A stretch of DNA of 64,000 nt from an endosymbiont of Bathymodiolus septemdierum str. Myojin knoll (lineage in GTDB: Bacteria; Pseudomonadota; Gammaproteobacteria; PS1; Pseudothioglobaceae): positions 930,001 to 994,000 of the forward strand of contig NZ_AP013042.1 in assembly GCF_001547755.1 (NCBI RefSeq), in the 5' to 3' direction. Below, one piece after another: positions 37,826-48,062 of this stretch. Each line of letters starts with the position of its first letter. Position 1 is the stretch's first letter. The position numbers and the translations under genes are program-made. Under the pieces are notes generated by a model, which was given only the letters and a program-made list of their open reading frames with translations, ran no database searches and was not told the origin of the DNA.

Positions 37826-40800
37826 TATTTTGTTTACGGAATCTGGCAATCCAGTTCACGAAATCATAATTCATCAAATACAGGCACGGTAACAAGACTA
37901 AAGTCATTAATGTGCCGAATAGTAAACCATAGCCCAATGCTAATGCCATTGGCTGTAGCAAAAAATCCACGCCGCCAATACCATAGGCAAGTGGAATAAT
38001 ACCTGCCAAGGTGGTTAATGTTGTCAATACCACTGCCCGCAAGCGGTCGGTGGTACCCTGGACAATCCATTTGTGTATGTCAAGCGTCGGATCTTGTTGT
38101 TTGAGAAAATTCAAATGATTAACCAAAACAAGTGAATCATTCACAATCACGCCAACCAATGCCAATGTACCTAAAACTGCAAAAAAACTAAGGGGCTCTC
38201 CATGTAAGAAAAATGCCCAAATAACCCCAACCAACGCAAAGGGAATGGCACTTAAAACCAACAAAGGCTGCGTGTAAGAATTAAACAACAGCAGTAATAA
38301 TAAATAGATGCCGAGTATTGAGAAAATAAAGGCTTTGATAAAATCTTGCATTGATTTTTGTGTATCCTCACTCCCACCTTCAACTTTTACCTCAATATCT
38401 AGGTAATTCTCACCTGCATTTAATTGGGTTAGGATTTTTTTTGTAACACCACTCAAATTGATAATTTCATCGTTAACACTGGCACTAATAACCGTTGCAC
38501 GCTGACCGTCAAAATGGTTAAAATTGGGCTCCCCTTGAATTAACCTAACTTTTGAAAATTGGGTAATGGGCACTAAATTTCCAGTTTTATTACTGATTTT
38601 TAGTTGCTTAATGAAGGCTTGAGAATTTTCACCATCACCCAAATACAATCTAAAACTGACATCTGTTTGCCCTTGACGAACATGTGTAATATCAATACCA
38701 GTAAAGGCTGTTTTTAAATAATTACTAACACTCAATAAATCAACATTCAAACGCGCCATCTTGGCAAAATCAAGCACCACTTCAAGACGCTCTTTGCCTG
38801 GTTCATCGTCCCGATCAAGGTTATCAATGCCAGTAATATTTGACATAATTTGCTCTAATTGATTACTGGCGGACTGTCGTTGAATATCGTTACTGCCAAT
38901 CAAACCGATTTGAATATCTTCCCCTTGCGGCGGACCAGGTCGTTTAACGGAAAAAGTGAGTTTTTCAACACCTTTCACTTCGTAAGCTCGAGCTTTTAGT
39001 CGTTTTAACAAGGTCATGGCACTTTCTGTACGCTGATTTACATTAATCAAATCAATATTAAATGCAGCCTTTGTCCTGCTAACATCATTAGAAACACTGC
39101 GAATATTCTCACCCACTACTTCATTAATCAATGCTTCAACTTGTTTAGAAGTAATTTCAGTGTGGGACAAAGAACTGCTCTTTGACATCTGCATTTTTGC
39201 ATGAATACTGTCAGCACCAATCGCTGGGAACAACACAAATTGCATATTATTTTTAGCAAAATACAACGAAAATCCCAATACAAAAACAAATACTCCGACG
39301 GCTAAATAACGCCATTTTAAAACCCGAGCAATCACCACTGAAAAATAAGATTCAACTTTGTTGAACCAAGATTTTTGCACAATCTCTTCTTTTGTACTTA
39401 CCAAGTGCGCAGGCAGTGCAATCAGAACTTCCGATAAAGACAATAACAAAGCAAAAATCACCACCAATGGAATCACATAGATAAATTTACCCATGGTGCC
39501 ACCCATTAAAAACATGGAAGAAAATACCAAAATAGTGGTGGTAATAGTGGTAATTACCGGCATAATCACACGCTTTAAGCCAATAACTGCTGCCTCAACA
39601 CCACGCAAACCTTTTTGCTTGTAATGATGAATACTTTCTGCTACGACGATTGAATCATCCACCACAATTCCGAGCACCAAAATCATTGCCGCCAAAGAGA
39701 TGAGATTGATATTTTCACCAAAAACACCTAGCAAAAGAACCGTTCCGAGTAAACTCACTGGCAAACTAAGTGCCACCCAAAATGCGGTTTTTAAATTTAA
39801 AAACACACTCAAAACAATCAACACCATTAACAAACCAATTGCACCATTGTTGGTCACAATCTCTAAACGATTTTTCACCCGTGAAGATTCGTTTGATGAA
39901 TAAGAAAACTGCAATTGGTTATTGTTTTTTTGATTGAATGCTTCTAATTCATTTTGGACCAAATCCACCGTGTCAATCACATCAGCATAATCATGCTTAA
40001 AGATTGTCAAAATAAAACCTTTCTTGCCATTAATACGCACAATATCAGTTTGTTCGACATTGCCATCAACAATAGTGGCAACATCACTCAAATGAATCAC
40101 AGGTCCGTTAAAAGTGGATTTAAGCACCACATCTTCAAGCGGCGCATCGTTGCCAAATTTTGCCAAAACAACAATATTCTTTTCATTTATTTTGTTATGA
40201 TTGGTGCCTACGGTATAGCGCTTATTGCGACTACTAACGCTATTAATAACCTCATTCAATGAAAGTTTGTATTGGTTGAGTTTATCTGGATTAAGGTGGA
40301 TTTGTATTTGTTTATCTAGGTAACCATCTTTTGCAACTTCAGAAACCCCCTCAACACGCTCAAGATAATGACTGATATCGTCCACTTTATTGCGCAATTG
40401 TTCGTAATTAAGATATTTGGCGCCAATGCCAACACGCAAAATCCCCCGTGAAGGTTGCGCATCAGTCACTTTAGGTAAATCCACCACTTCTACCGGAAAA
40501 CTACGCACCCGATTAATTGCTTCACGCACTTCTTGTTTGACGCTTTTGGTGTCGTCCAAATCTTGGTCTAAGGTAATGACAATAACAGAGAGACCTTCGC
40601 TGGAAGTGGAGGTATATTTATCAATACCCGTAACACCCCTAAGTTCATCTTCAATCAGATTGGTTACATTTTTCTCAACATCTTCAGGTGAAGCACCTGG
40701 ATAAGCCGTGGTAACAATCATTATTTCTAAATCCACAATAGGAAATTGATTACGCTGAATGCCGTTTAAAATAAGCAAGCCAACACTGATAATGCTAATG

Positions 40801-40856
40801 GTGAAAGCCAGTGCCAGTTTTTTTTGCTTAACAAAAAAATTGAGAAAATTATCCAT
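37821..40856 (-). CDS. RND-family efflux permease (AcrB/HAE1-like)
   Basis: This 1011-residue inner-membrane proton antiporter has the RND layout: TM1 (about 12-30), a large periplasmic loop, TM2-6, a second loop and TM8-12. It includes the proton-relay stretch GIVVDDSIVVAESIHHY around TM4 and VGVIVNDSLVLVNHLN in the second half. Substrate is not assignable. A membrane-fusion protein and outer-membrane factor normally accompany such pumps, but the upstream gene is typA. Its stop codon lies in a REP. TolC at 52535 belongs to another locus. Confidence 0.9.
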   Translation of the reverse strand: MDNFLNFFVKQKKLALAFTISIISVGLLILNGIQRNQFPIVDLEIMIVTTAYPGASPEDVEKNVTNLIEDELRGVTGIDKYTSTSSEGLSVIVITLDQDLDDTKSVKQEVREAINRVRSFPVEVVDLPKVTDAQPSRGILRVGIGAKYLNYEQLRNKVDDISHYLERVEGVSEVAKDGYLDKQIQIHLNPDKLNQYKLSLNEVINSVSSRNKRYTVGTNHNKINEKNIVVLAKFGNDAPLEDVVLKSTFNGPVIHLSDVATIVDGNVEQTDIVRINGKKGFILTIFKHDYADVIDTVDLVQNELEAFNQKNNNQLQFSYSSNESSRVKNRLEIVTNNGAIGLLMVLIVLSVFLNLKTAFWVALSLPVSLLGTVLLLGVFGENINLISLAAMILVLGIVVDDSIVVAESIHHYKQKGLRGVEAAVIGLKRVIMPVITTITTTILVFSSMFLMGGTMGKFIYVIPLVVIFALLLSLSEVLIALPAHLVSTKEEIVQKSWFNKVESYFSVVIARVLKWRYLAVGVFVFVLGFSLYFAKNNMQFVLFPAIGADSIHAKMQMSKSSSLSHTEITSKQVEALINEVVGENIRSVSNDVSRTKAAFNIDLINVNQRTESAMTLLKRLKARAYEVKGVEKLTFSVKRPGPPQGEDIQIGLIGSNDIQRQSASNQLEQIMSNITGIDNLDRDDEPGKERLEVVLDFAKMARLNVDLLSVSNYLKTAFTGIDITHVRQGQTDVSFRLYLGDGENSQAFIKQLKISNKTGNLVPITQFSKVRLIQGEPNFNHFDGQRATVISASVNDEIINLSGVTKKILTQLNAGENYLDIEVKVEGGSEDTQKSMQDFIKAFIFSILGIYLLLLLLFNSYTQPLLVLSAIPFALVGVIWAFFLHGEPLSFFAVLGTLALVGVIVNDSLVLVNHLNFLKQQDPTLDIHKWIVQGTTDRLRAVVLTTLTTLAGIIPLAYGIGGVDFLLQPMALALGYGLLFGTLMTLVLLPCLYLMNYDFVNWIARFRKQNT

Positions 40857-40912
40857 AAGTGGTCAGTATATCAAAAAAAATATTCTATACTTACATCTAA
40901 TTCAAAAAGTAA

Positions 40913-42736
40913 CTACTTAGCTTTAGCCTTAGGCTTTGCGCGTTTTCTTTCCGTTTCGTTCAATAAGCGCTTACGAATACGGATATTGTTCGGGGTAACC
41001 TCTACCAACTCATCGTCATCGATGAATTCTAAGGCTTGCTCAAGATCCAACTTAATCGCTGGCGTCAATGAAACTGCCTCATCCGTACCTGAAGCACGGA
41101 CATTGGTTAATTGCTTGCCCTTCATTACATTGACAACCAAATCATTTTCACGCGTGTGAATACCAACAACCATACCTTCATAAATATCGGTGTTGTGTTC
41201 AACGAAGAATTTACCTGATTTTTGTAAGTTAAAAATTGCATAGGCAACAGCTTGACCTTGTGTCATTGAAATCAATGAGCCGTTATTTCGCTGACCAATA
41301 ATGCCGTCTTTTTGTGGCTTATAACCATCAAAAGTTGAGTTCATCAAGCCTGTGCCTGTTGTAGCCGTTAAGAACTCGGTTCTAAAGCCAATTAAACCAC
41401 GAGCAGGAATATTAAAATCTAATTTCACACGACCATTGCCATCTGGCACCATATTCGTTAATTCTGCTTTTCTCTCGCCCAATTTCTCCATTACTGTGCC
41501 TTGATGCTGACTTTCAACATCCACACTTAAATCTTCAAAGGGCTCACACATCACCCCATCAATCTCTTTTAAAATCACTTGCGGACGACCCACTGCTAAT
41601 TCAAAACCCTCGCGGCGCATAGTCTCAATCAAGATAGATAAGTGCAACTCGCCACGACCTGAAACAATAAATTCTGATGGGTCGTCAGTATTGGCAACAC
41701 GCAACGCTACATTGTAGATTAGTTCTTTATCTAAGCGGTCACGAATATTACGAGAAGTAATATACTTGCCATCTTGCCCCGCAAACGGCGAGTCATTGAC
41801 GCGGAATGCCATCGATACTGTCGGCTCATCAACACTGAGTGGCGGCAGAGCCTCCGCACCTTCCACATCGCAAACCGTATCCGAAATAGAAATACCTTCA
41901 ATGCCAACGATACAAGCAATATTACCCGCTTCTGCGCTAGCAACATCTACTTTTTCCAAACCCATAAAGCCCATCAAATTTGCAATTTTCGCTTTTCGTT
42001 CTTTACCATCTGCGCCAATCACTATCACTTGTTGATTTCTCTTAATTGTACCTCGGGTAATGCGACCAATACCAATTGCACCCACAAATGAAGAATAATC
42101 TAACGCTGTAATTTGCATTTGCAACGGTGCATCAACATCCACTTCTGGTGCCTCAACTTTCTCAATAATCGTTTCAAACATTGGTGTCATGTCGCCCGCG
42201 CGCACATTGTTTTCTAAAGACGCGTAACCATTAATGCTTGAGGCATAAATAATAGGGAAATCTAACTGCTCATCCGTTGCACCAAGTTGGTCAAACAAAT
42301 CAAACACTTGGTCAATTACCCAGTCAGGGCGCGCTGCATCTTTATCAATTTTATTAATCACTACAATCGGATTCAACCCTTGGTCAAACGCCTTTTTAGT
42401 GACAAAACGCGTCTGTGGCATCGGCCCTTCCTGTGCATCAACTAATAGTAAAACCGAATCTACCATAGATAAAACTCGCTCTACCTCACCACCAAAGTCC
42501 GCGTGTCCAGGGGTGTCAACGATATTAATGTGGTAATCGTTCCACTTAATTGCTGTATTCTTACTTGAAATTGTGATACCGCGTTCTTTTTCCAAATCAT
42601 TAGAATCCATCATTCTGTCTGAAGACTCGAAACGCTCGTCAAAAGTTTGTGACTGCTCCAAAAGTTTGTCAACCAAAGTAGTTTTTCCGTGGTCAACATG
42701 GGCAATAATAGCAATATTTCTGAGTTTCTCGTTCAT
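40913..42736 (-). CDS. typA: Ribosome-associated translational GTPase BipA/TypA
   Basis: This 607-residue GTPase has G1 [10 protein letters not shown]3 [16 protein letters not shown]4 NKID, then EF-G-like domains and the BipA-specific C-terminal domain ([26 protein letters not shown]). It supports 50S assembly and growth at low temperature. The C-terminus ends in a lysine/alanine-rich tail. It is divergent from rlmE across 112 bases. Confidence 0.96.
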   Translation of the reverse strand: MNEKLRNIAIIAHVDHGKTTLVDKLLEQSQTFDERFESSDRMMDSNDLEKERGITISSKNTAIKWNDYHINIVDTPGHADFGGEVERVLSMVDSVLLLVDAQEGPMPQTRFVTKKAFDQGLNPIVVINKIDKDAARPDWVIDQVFDLFDQLGATDEQLDFPIIYASSINGYASLENNVRAGDMTPMFETIIEKVEAPEVDVDAPLQMQITALDYSSFVGAIGIGRITRGTIKRNQQVIVIGADGKERKAKIANLMGFMGLEKVDVASAEAGNIACIVGIEGISISDTVCDVEGAEALPPLSVDEPTVSMAFRVNDSPFAGQDGKYITSRNIRDRLDKELIYNVALRVANTDDPSEFIVSGRGELHLSILIETMRREGFELAVGRPQVILKEIDGVMCEPFEDLSVDVESQHQGTVMEKLGERKAELTNMVPDGNGRVKLDFNIPARGLIGFRTEFLTATTGTGLMNSTFDGYKPQKDGIIGQRNNGSLISMTQGQAVAYAIFNLQKSGKFFVEHNTDIYEGMVVGIHTRENDLVVNVMKGKQLTNVRASGTDEAVSLTPAIKLDLEQALEFIDDDELVEVTPNNIRIRKRLLNETERKRAKPKAKAK

Positions 42737-42818
42737 AAGATTATGATGATAATGAAAAAGGCATTATTATCCCCTAAACTGCCTATAATATCGAACAATA
42801 TTAGTACTCAATAATGTA

Positions 42819-42835
42819 GAGACCGCAAAGGTCTC
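42819..42835 (+). promoter_or_regulatory. Small hairpin in the rlmE leader
   Basis: GAGACC, GCAAA, GGTCTC lies 13 bases before the rlmE ATG, downstream of a TATAAT at 42784-42789. It would place a stem close to the ribosome-binding region, which has no clear Shine-Dalgarno sequence. A regulatory role is only inferred. Confidence 0.35.
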
Positions 42836-42848
42836 AATATAATCAATT

Positions 42849-43475
42849 ATGGCAAAAAATAAGGGCAGTTCAGGGCGTTGGATGAGCGAGCATATGAGTG
42901 ATGAATATGTGAAACGCGCACAAAAAGAAGGCTATCGTTCGCGTGCAGTTTACAAACTTATCGAAGCAATTGATAAAGATAGATTTATCAAACCGGGTGA
43001 TACCCTATTAGATTTAGGTGCAGCCCCAGGTGGGTGGAGCCAAGTGGCCATTAAAATTGTAGGTAAAAAAGGACAAGTGATTGCCAGTGATATTTTGGAT
43101 ATTGAGCCGATTGATAATGTCGATTTTTTACAAGGCGACTTTACTAAATTGGAAGTTTACGGAGCATTACTCACACTCACCAAAGGCAAAAAAGTTAATG
43201 TGGTATTGAGCGATATGGCACCCAACATGAGTGGGCAACTATCCGTTGATATTCCAAAATCTCTATATTTATGTGAATTAGCCCTAGATATGGCTGTTAA
43301 AACCCTAACACCAAATGGCTATTTCTTTGTCAAAGTCTTTCAGGGCGTGGGGTTTGACGAATATGTTAAAGCCTGTCGCGCTGCCTTTGCTAAAGTCATC
43401 ATCCGCAAACCTAAAGCCTCTCGTGCTCGCTCTAAAGAAGTTTATTTGTTAGCCAGCACTTTGAAGTCTCTTTAA
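42849..43475 (+). CDS. rlmE: 23S rRNA U2552 2'-O-methyltransferase
   Basis: This 208-residue protein, also called RrmJ/FtsJ, methylates U2552 of 23S rRNA late in 50S assembly. It begins with a basic segment ([29 protein letters not shown], containing the first catalytic Lys) and has motif [22 protein letters not shown] and FVKVFQG with the second catalytic Lys. In many genomes it precedes ftsH; here ispB follows. Confidence 0.95.
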   Translation: MAKNKGSSGRWMSEHMSDEYVKRAQKEGYRSRAVYKLIEAIDKDRFIKPGDTLLDLGAAPGGWSQVAIKIVGKKGQVIASDILDIEPIDNVDFLQGDFTKLEVYGALLTLTKGKKVNVVLSDMAPNMSGQLSVDIPKSLYLCELALDMAVKTLTPNGYFFVKVFQGVGFDEYVKACRAAFAKVIIRKPKASRARSKEVYLLASTLKSL

Positions 43476-43529
43476 AATAACACACTACCCTTTGCCCAAT
43501 GACGGGTGAATATTGTTAAAATAACCTTT

Positions 43530-44498
43530 ATGAAATTCACAGACATTCAAAATTTACTCCAAGATGATATCACTAAGACTGATAAGGTACTGGTTGAGCA
43601 TTTGAGCTCTGATGTTGCCCTCATTAATCAAATGAGTGGCTATATTATTAATGCAGGTGGTAAGCGCCTGCGCCCCCTATTGTTATTACTTTGTGCGCGT
43701 GCAACGAATTATCAAGGCACGCACCATCATTTAATGGCAGTGGTCATTGAACTCATTCATACTGCAACTTTGCTACACGATGACATCGTTGATGAATCAG
43801 ATATGCGTCGTGGCAAAGACACTGCAAATGAAGTTTGGGGTAATGCTGCCAGCGTACTCGTTGGTGATTTTCTATACTCTCGTGCTTTTGAAATGATGGT
43901 CAAACCTGAATCGATGCGTATCATGGAACTTCTTTCCAAAGCCACCAATGAGATCGCACAAGGGGAGGTTTTGCAATTATTAAATTGCCAAAATGCCGCT
44001 ATCACTGAAGCCGAATACTATCAAGTCATCAAGCGCAAAACGGCAGTATTGTTTCAAGCAGCCACGCAAATCGGCGGTATCTTATCCGAAGTTGATGAAG
44101 CGCAAGAGAGGGCTTTGAAAGATTATGGTTTACATCTCGGCAACGCCTTTCAAATCATTGACGATGTTTTGGATTACCAATCTGACAGCAAAACAATGGG
44201 CAAAGAAGTCGGTGATGATTTAAGCGAAGGTAAGACCACTTTACCGATGATTTACGCCTTGGAAAACACCTCAGGTAAAGATAGACAACTCTTAGAGGAT
44301 GCCATCAATAACGCTGATAATTCTAAAATCCAACAAGTCATTGACATTTTACAATCCGTCAATGCCTTTGACTACACCCGAGAACAAGCGCAAAAATCAG
44401 CCGATTTAGCCAAACAATCACTGACTATTATTAAAAATTCTGACTACAAAGACGCGCTCATCGCTCTGTGCGATTTGTCACTACAGCGCAGGTCTTAA
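43530..44498 (+). CDS. ispB: Polyprenyl (octaprenyl) diphosphate synthase
   Basis: The protein has about 322 residues. The two aspartate-rich motifs are HDDIVDESDMRRGK (first DDxxD) and IIDDVLDYQSD (second), with GGKRLRPLLLLL near the N-terminus. Small residues ahead of the first motif fit a long-chain synthase making the ubiquinone side chain. The ATG at 43530 (MKFTDIQNLL) fits the family better than an upstream GTG at 43506. The dinG-type helicase starts at the next base after its stop. Confidence 0.9.
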   Translation: MKFTDIQNLLQDDITKTDKVLVEHLSSDVALINQMSGYIINAGGKRLRPLLLLLCARATNYQGTHHHLMAVVIELIHTATLLHDDIVDESDMRRGKDTANEVWGNAASVLVGDFLYSRAFEMMVKPESMRIMELLSKATNEIAQGEVLQLLNCQNAAITEAEYYQVIKRKTAVLFQAATQIGGILSEVDEAQERALKDYGLHLGNAFQIIDDVLDYQSDSKTMGKEVGDDLSEGKTTLPMIYALENTSGKDRQLLEDAINNADNSKIQQVIDILQSVNAFDYTREQAQKSADLAKQSLTIIKNSDYKDALIALCDLSLQRRS

Positions 44499-46559
44499 AT
44501 GCCACTATCTGAGGATTTAAAAGGGCAAATTCGTGATTCTTTTATCGCTTTAAAAGACGATATGGATGGCTTTCAATTGCGAGGCGCACAAAATAAAATG
44601 ATTGCAGAAATCTCTAAGACTTTAGCGGGAGAATATAAAGACAATAACAAAATCTTATGTGTAGAAGCCCCAACAGGCACAGGAAAAACCTTCGCTTACT
44701 TACTTTCTGCCATTCCCATCGCCAAAGCCAACAAGAAGAAACTGATTATTTCCAGTGCCAATGTCGCCTTGCAAGAACAATTATTGGTTAAAGATTTACC
44801 CGAAGCCAGTAAATATTGCCAAGCCGAATTCAAATATGAACTGGTTAAAGGTCGCTCCCGCTATGTCTGCATTCGCAACCTCATCAATTTAACAGAAGAC
44901 AATGCAACTGACGAATCTTTGGCGGCAGGCGTTCTATTCGATGAACCCCCTGCACAATACCAAATCCAACAAATGGCAGACTTACTTCGCGACTACTCAG
45001 AGCAAGAATGGAATGGCGAAATCGATGATTTAATACGCACGCCTGATTCTATGGTTTGGCAAAAAATCGCCTGCAATCGCTTCACTTGCACTGCCAAAAA
45101 CTGCGAATTTTACCAAGACTGTTCCTTCTTTAAAGCGCGCAAAAAAATCACTCAAGCCGATGTCATCGTCGCCAATCATGACCTGGTCTTAGCCGATTTA
45201 TCTACTGGTAATACCGTGCTCCCCAATGTCGAAGATGCTATTTTCATTTTTGACGAAGCACACCATTTAAACGCTAAGGCATTGTCACATTTCTCCCTTA
45301 GCACCAGCACCGAATTCATTAAAATCAGCATCCGTCAAGCCAAAAGCGTCAGCGAACAAATCTGTAAAATTACCGAGCAGAATGACATCGAAATCGACAT
45401 TAAGCAAATTGATGAGCATCTACAAGATTTAACAATGATATTCAAAGGTTTGCCTTATGATGATGACACTCATCTATTTAACCAAGGGCAAGTAGATGCA
45501 AGTATTGCTCAAATTTCCACGCAACTCAATACCCTTATTACCGTCACCGCTAACCGTTTTCAACAATTAAAAAAATCGTGGGAGGACTGTCTAAAACTCA
45601 AGCCTTTAGACAAACACATCGCCGACCCCCTTAACAACGCCATCGGCGAAGTCGAGCAACATTTGGTTGGTATCATTGAATTACTTATGTCCTTCTTAAA
45701 AACCGACAATGACACGAAAACCCCTTATTCTCGCTGGATTTCCAAAAATACTGTCAACAAAAAAATCAACTACAGCATTAACAGCGCCCAAACCGATATT
45801 TCCACCAATTTAGACAAACTCATCTGGTCAAAAGCCGCGGGGTGCATCCTTACCTCTGCCACCTTATCCTCACTCGGCAGTTTCGAGCGACTCAATAATC
45901 AACTCGGCTTAATCAAGACAGAAAACCAATATTTACGCCTACCCTCTCCATTTAAATTTGAAAAAGTTGATTTTATCGTCGCTAAATTCCAAGCTAACCC
46001 AACTCAAATCTACGAACACACTCAGGAAGTTGCCACACAACTCCTAGAGCGCATTGATAGCAACGAAGGCAGCTTGGTTTTATTCGCTTCCAATAAACAA
46101 ATGCAAATGGTGGCAGATTTAGTTGAGAAAAAATTAGAGCCACACTTATTAGTGCAAGGCGAATTTTCAAAGAAATTAATTTTAGAAAAACACATCAACC
46201 TGCGTAAACAAGGTCAAGGTTCTGTCATTTTCGGACTTGATAGTTTTGCCGAAGGTGTAGACCTCAAAGGCAACAACCTCACTCATGTTATCATCGCTAA
46301 ATTGCGCTTTAGCGTCCCAACCTCACCGATTGACAAAACCCTTGCTGATTACTTGCAATCACAAAATCGCAATCCTTTTATGGAAATCTCCCTACCAGAT
46401 GCTTCCCTCAAACTTATTCAAGCCTGTGGTCGTTTAATTCGCACCGAAACCGACAGTGGAAAAATCACTATTTTTGACAATCGCATGGTAACAAAATTCT
46501 ACGGCAAACAACTACTCAACGCCCTACCCAACTATAACATTATCATTGAACAGCCCTAA
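44499..46559 (+). CDS. dinG: DinG-family ATP-dependent DNA helicase
   Basis: This 686-residue superfamily 2 (XPD-like) helicase has Walker A APTGTGKTFAYLL, DEAH in FIFDEAHHLN, and four cysteines (in KIACNRFTCTAKNCEFYQDCSFF) that hold the [4Fe-4S] cluster of DinG. The C-terminal motifs GLDSFAEGVDLKG and ACGRLIRTETD are intact. E. coli DinG removes R-loops and unwinds 5' tails. It directly follows ispB. Its last Pro codon and TAA stop coincide with the start of a REP palindrome. Confidence 0.9.
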   Translation: MPLSEDLKGQIRDSFIALKDDMDGFQLRGAQNKMIAEISKTLAGEYKDNNKILCVEAPTGTGKTFAYLLSAIPIAKANKKKLIISSANVALQEQLLVKDLPEASKYCQAEFKYELVKGRSRYVCIRNLINLTEDNATDESLAAGVLFDEPPAQYQIQQMADLLRDYSEQEWNGEIDDLIRTPDSMVWQKIACNRFTCTAKNCEFYQDCSFFKARKKITQADVIVANHDLVLADLSTGNTVLPNVEDAIFIFDEAHHLNAKALSHFSLSTSTEFIKISIRQAKSVSEQICKITEQNDIEIDIKQIDEHLQDLTMIFKGLPYDDDTHLFNQGQVDASIAQISTQLNTLITVTANRFQQLKKSWEDCLKLKPLDKHIADPLNNAIGEVEQHLVGIIELLMSFLKTDNDTKTPYSRWISKNTVNKKINYSINSAQTDISTNLDKLIWSKAAGCILTSATLSSLGSFERLNNQLGLIKTENQYLRLPSPFKFEKVDFIVAKFQANPTQIYEHTQEVATQLLERIDSNEGSLVLFASNKQMQMVADLVEKKLEPHLLVQGEFSKKLILEKHINLRKQGQGSVIFGLDSFAEGVDLKGNNLTHVIIAKLRFSVPTSPIDKTLADYLQSQNRNPFMEISLPDASLKLIQACGRLIRTETDSGKITIFDNRMVTKFYGKQLLNALPNYNIIIEQP

Positions 46560-46585
46560 GCCCGGCTTAGGTAAGCCGGGCTTAG
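46556..46585. repeat. REP palindrome, copy 5
   Basis: CTAAGCCCGGCTTA, GG, TAAGCCGGGCTTAG: perfect arms. It contains the stop codon of dinG (46557-46559) and lies between convergent genes, 4 bases from the DUF2927 stop. Confidence 0.9.
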
Positions 46586-46588
46586 AAA

Positions 46589-47410
46589 TTAAAAGAGTTC
46601 TAATTGTTGACTAAGACGAAGTTTTCTGGCTTTCGATATGGCATTTTTAATTAAGTTTTGTTGCTCAAAATCTAGCAATATCTCATCAATAATAGCACCA
46701 CTCTGTTTAACACCCATACCAACTGCAAGGCGCCTATCATAGAGTATTTTTAACATTAAATAATCTAATCCCGTCAATAAATCTAAGACACTTTTATCGT
46801 TTGCTACTGATGGATTCACCCAATCAGAGTCATTTGGCAAACCCATTGCCTGCGTTAATTCTTCAACGATACAAGCAGGCAAAAGACCATACTTCATTGT
46901 ATGATCAACAGGAATAATAACGGTAGCCCCAACTATTTGATAGTATAAATACTTAAAAGATAATAAACAATTGCTTTCGGTATCAAGATTTTTTATCTTG
47001 CTATCGGTGTATTTGTCAATAGCCTCTTTATAATGCGTTCGCTTGGTGAGTATGACTCTAAAATTAGGGTTTTCATTACTTTTGGCAATCGGCAAAGCCG
47101 TAATATCAGACAAATCTTTAAAATGGTTATCAATCATATTTTCAGCTATCTCCAAAACAGCTGGAAACTTAAAATAATCAACCTTATAGTGAATAGATTT
47201 TTCCCAGCGTCTTAGTTTGTCAACCTTAAGTTCTTGGTTGTATTCATTTTTATAAGCGATTTCAAAAAAAGCTTTTTTAATGTAATCTTTAGATTGCCAC
47301 GATGGCTGAGCGCCAACCGATACCACTATAAATAGAAATAAAAACCCTAAGCCCGGCTTACCTAAGCCGGGCTTAGGGTTGGGCTTAGGGTTAAAAAGAA
47401 AAATCTTCAT
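46589..47410 (-). CDS. DUF2927 family protein with REP-encoded N-terminus
   Basis: The 273-residue frame ends in a domain with VEELTQAMGLPNDSDW, the signature of DUF2927, a family of unknown function that has a metalloprotease-like helix. The first codons after the ATG overlap the end of the transposase gene, and the next run (NPKPNPKPGLGKPGLG) is pure REP sequence. A normal signal-peptide core (FLFLFIVVSVGA) begins after it. The native start therefore seems to have been displaced by the repeat; a GTG in that core is a possible start. It may be functional, altered or degraded. Confidence 0.65.
   Translation of the reverse strand: MKIFLFNPKPNPKPGLGKPGLGFLFLFIVVSVGAQPSWQSKDYIKKAFFEIAYKNEYNQELKVDKLRRWEKSIHYKVDYFKFPAVLEIAENMIDNHFKDLSDITALPIAKSNENPNFRVILTKRTHYKEAIDKYTDSKIKNLDTESNCLLSFKYLYYQIVGATVIIPVDHTMKYGLLPACIVEELTQAMGLPNDSDWVNPSVANDKSVLDLLTGLDYLMLKILYDRRLAVGMGVKQSGAIIDEILLDFEQQNLIKNAISKARKLRLSQQLELF
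47343..47392. repeat. REP palindrome, copy 6, with extra half-unit
   Basis: AACCCTAAGCCCGGCTTA, CC, then its complement (47363-47380), followed by an additional GGGCTTAGGGTT (47381-47392). It overlaps the stop of the transposase gene and is read as the first codons of the DUF2927 frame. Confidence 0.9.
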
Positions 47411-48017
47411 TTTCTAAATTAATATTTTTATTATCAGCAAAAGAAATAGAGGCGTTTGTAGCATATTTTTTATACTCTTCCAGACCGCCAACTTCATTTA
47501 AAATATTATTAATTTCATTCTCTGAGCAAATACGCCTACCCATTTCCATATCCAGATATTCAAAAATACTCGACTTAACCATTCTTGTTTGTCTGTCTAT
47601 TTTATGGTGCTTGTAGTTTAAATTAACATAACTTGCCAATGTGGGCAAGGCATACTCTCCATTCAAATGATTTGCTTTAAATCGCCCTTGAAAAAGTGAA
47701 CCATTTCTTTTGTATTTTTTATTAAAAAACTTAGCATAGGAAGTGCATAATTTTTGCATAAATCTAGAAATCCCCTCATCGGAGACCTGTCTCAACAACA
47801 AATGAAAATGATTGGGCAATAAGCAATAAGCAACAATATCAACAAATTTTTCTGGACTTTGGGTAAATGGGCTGGTATCCACCTTATTAAAAATCAGCAA
47901 CCCATTAAAAAAGAATTGCAAATCTTCTGAATCAATAAAAATATCACGCCGCTCAACCCCGCGATTAAACACATGATAATACTCTTTATTAACCAACTCA
48001 ACTTTTCTTATCGACAT
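47391..48017 (-). CDS. REP-associated tyrosine transposase (RAYT, Y1_Tnp/TnpA_REP)
   Basis: The protein has about 208 residues. The Y1-transposase hallmarks are YYHVFNRGVERRDIF near the start, the HUH motif in LLPNHFHLLL, and the helix with the candidate catalytic Tyr (SYAKFFNKKYKRNGSLFQGRFK). RAYTs act on REP palindromes as single-strand nucleases and are domesticated relatives of IS200/IS605 transposases. The gene is flanked on both sides by REPs that match the rest of the window. I use the ATG at 48017 (MSIRKVELV); an earlier ATG at 48038 is possible. The C-terminal tail is acidic and unrelated to the core. Confidence 0.9.
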   Translation of the reverse strand: MSIRKVELVNKEYYHVFNRGVERRDIFIDSEDLQFFFNGLLIFNKVDTSPFTQSPEKFVDIVAYCLLPNHFHLLLRQVSDEGISRFMQKLCTSYAKFFNKKYKRNGSLFQGRFKANHLNGEYALPTLASYVNLNYKHHKIDRQTRMVKSSIFEYLDMEMGRRICSENEINNILNEVGGLEEYKKYATNASISFADNKNINLENEDFSF

Positions 48018-48062
48018 AATTTCCCACCAGATTCCCATCTACATTTAAAATTATAACATAAA

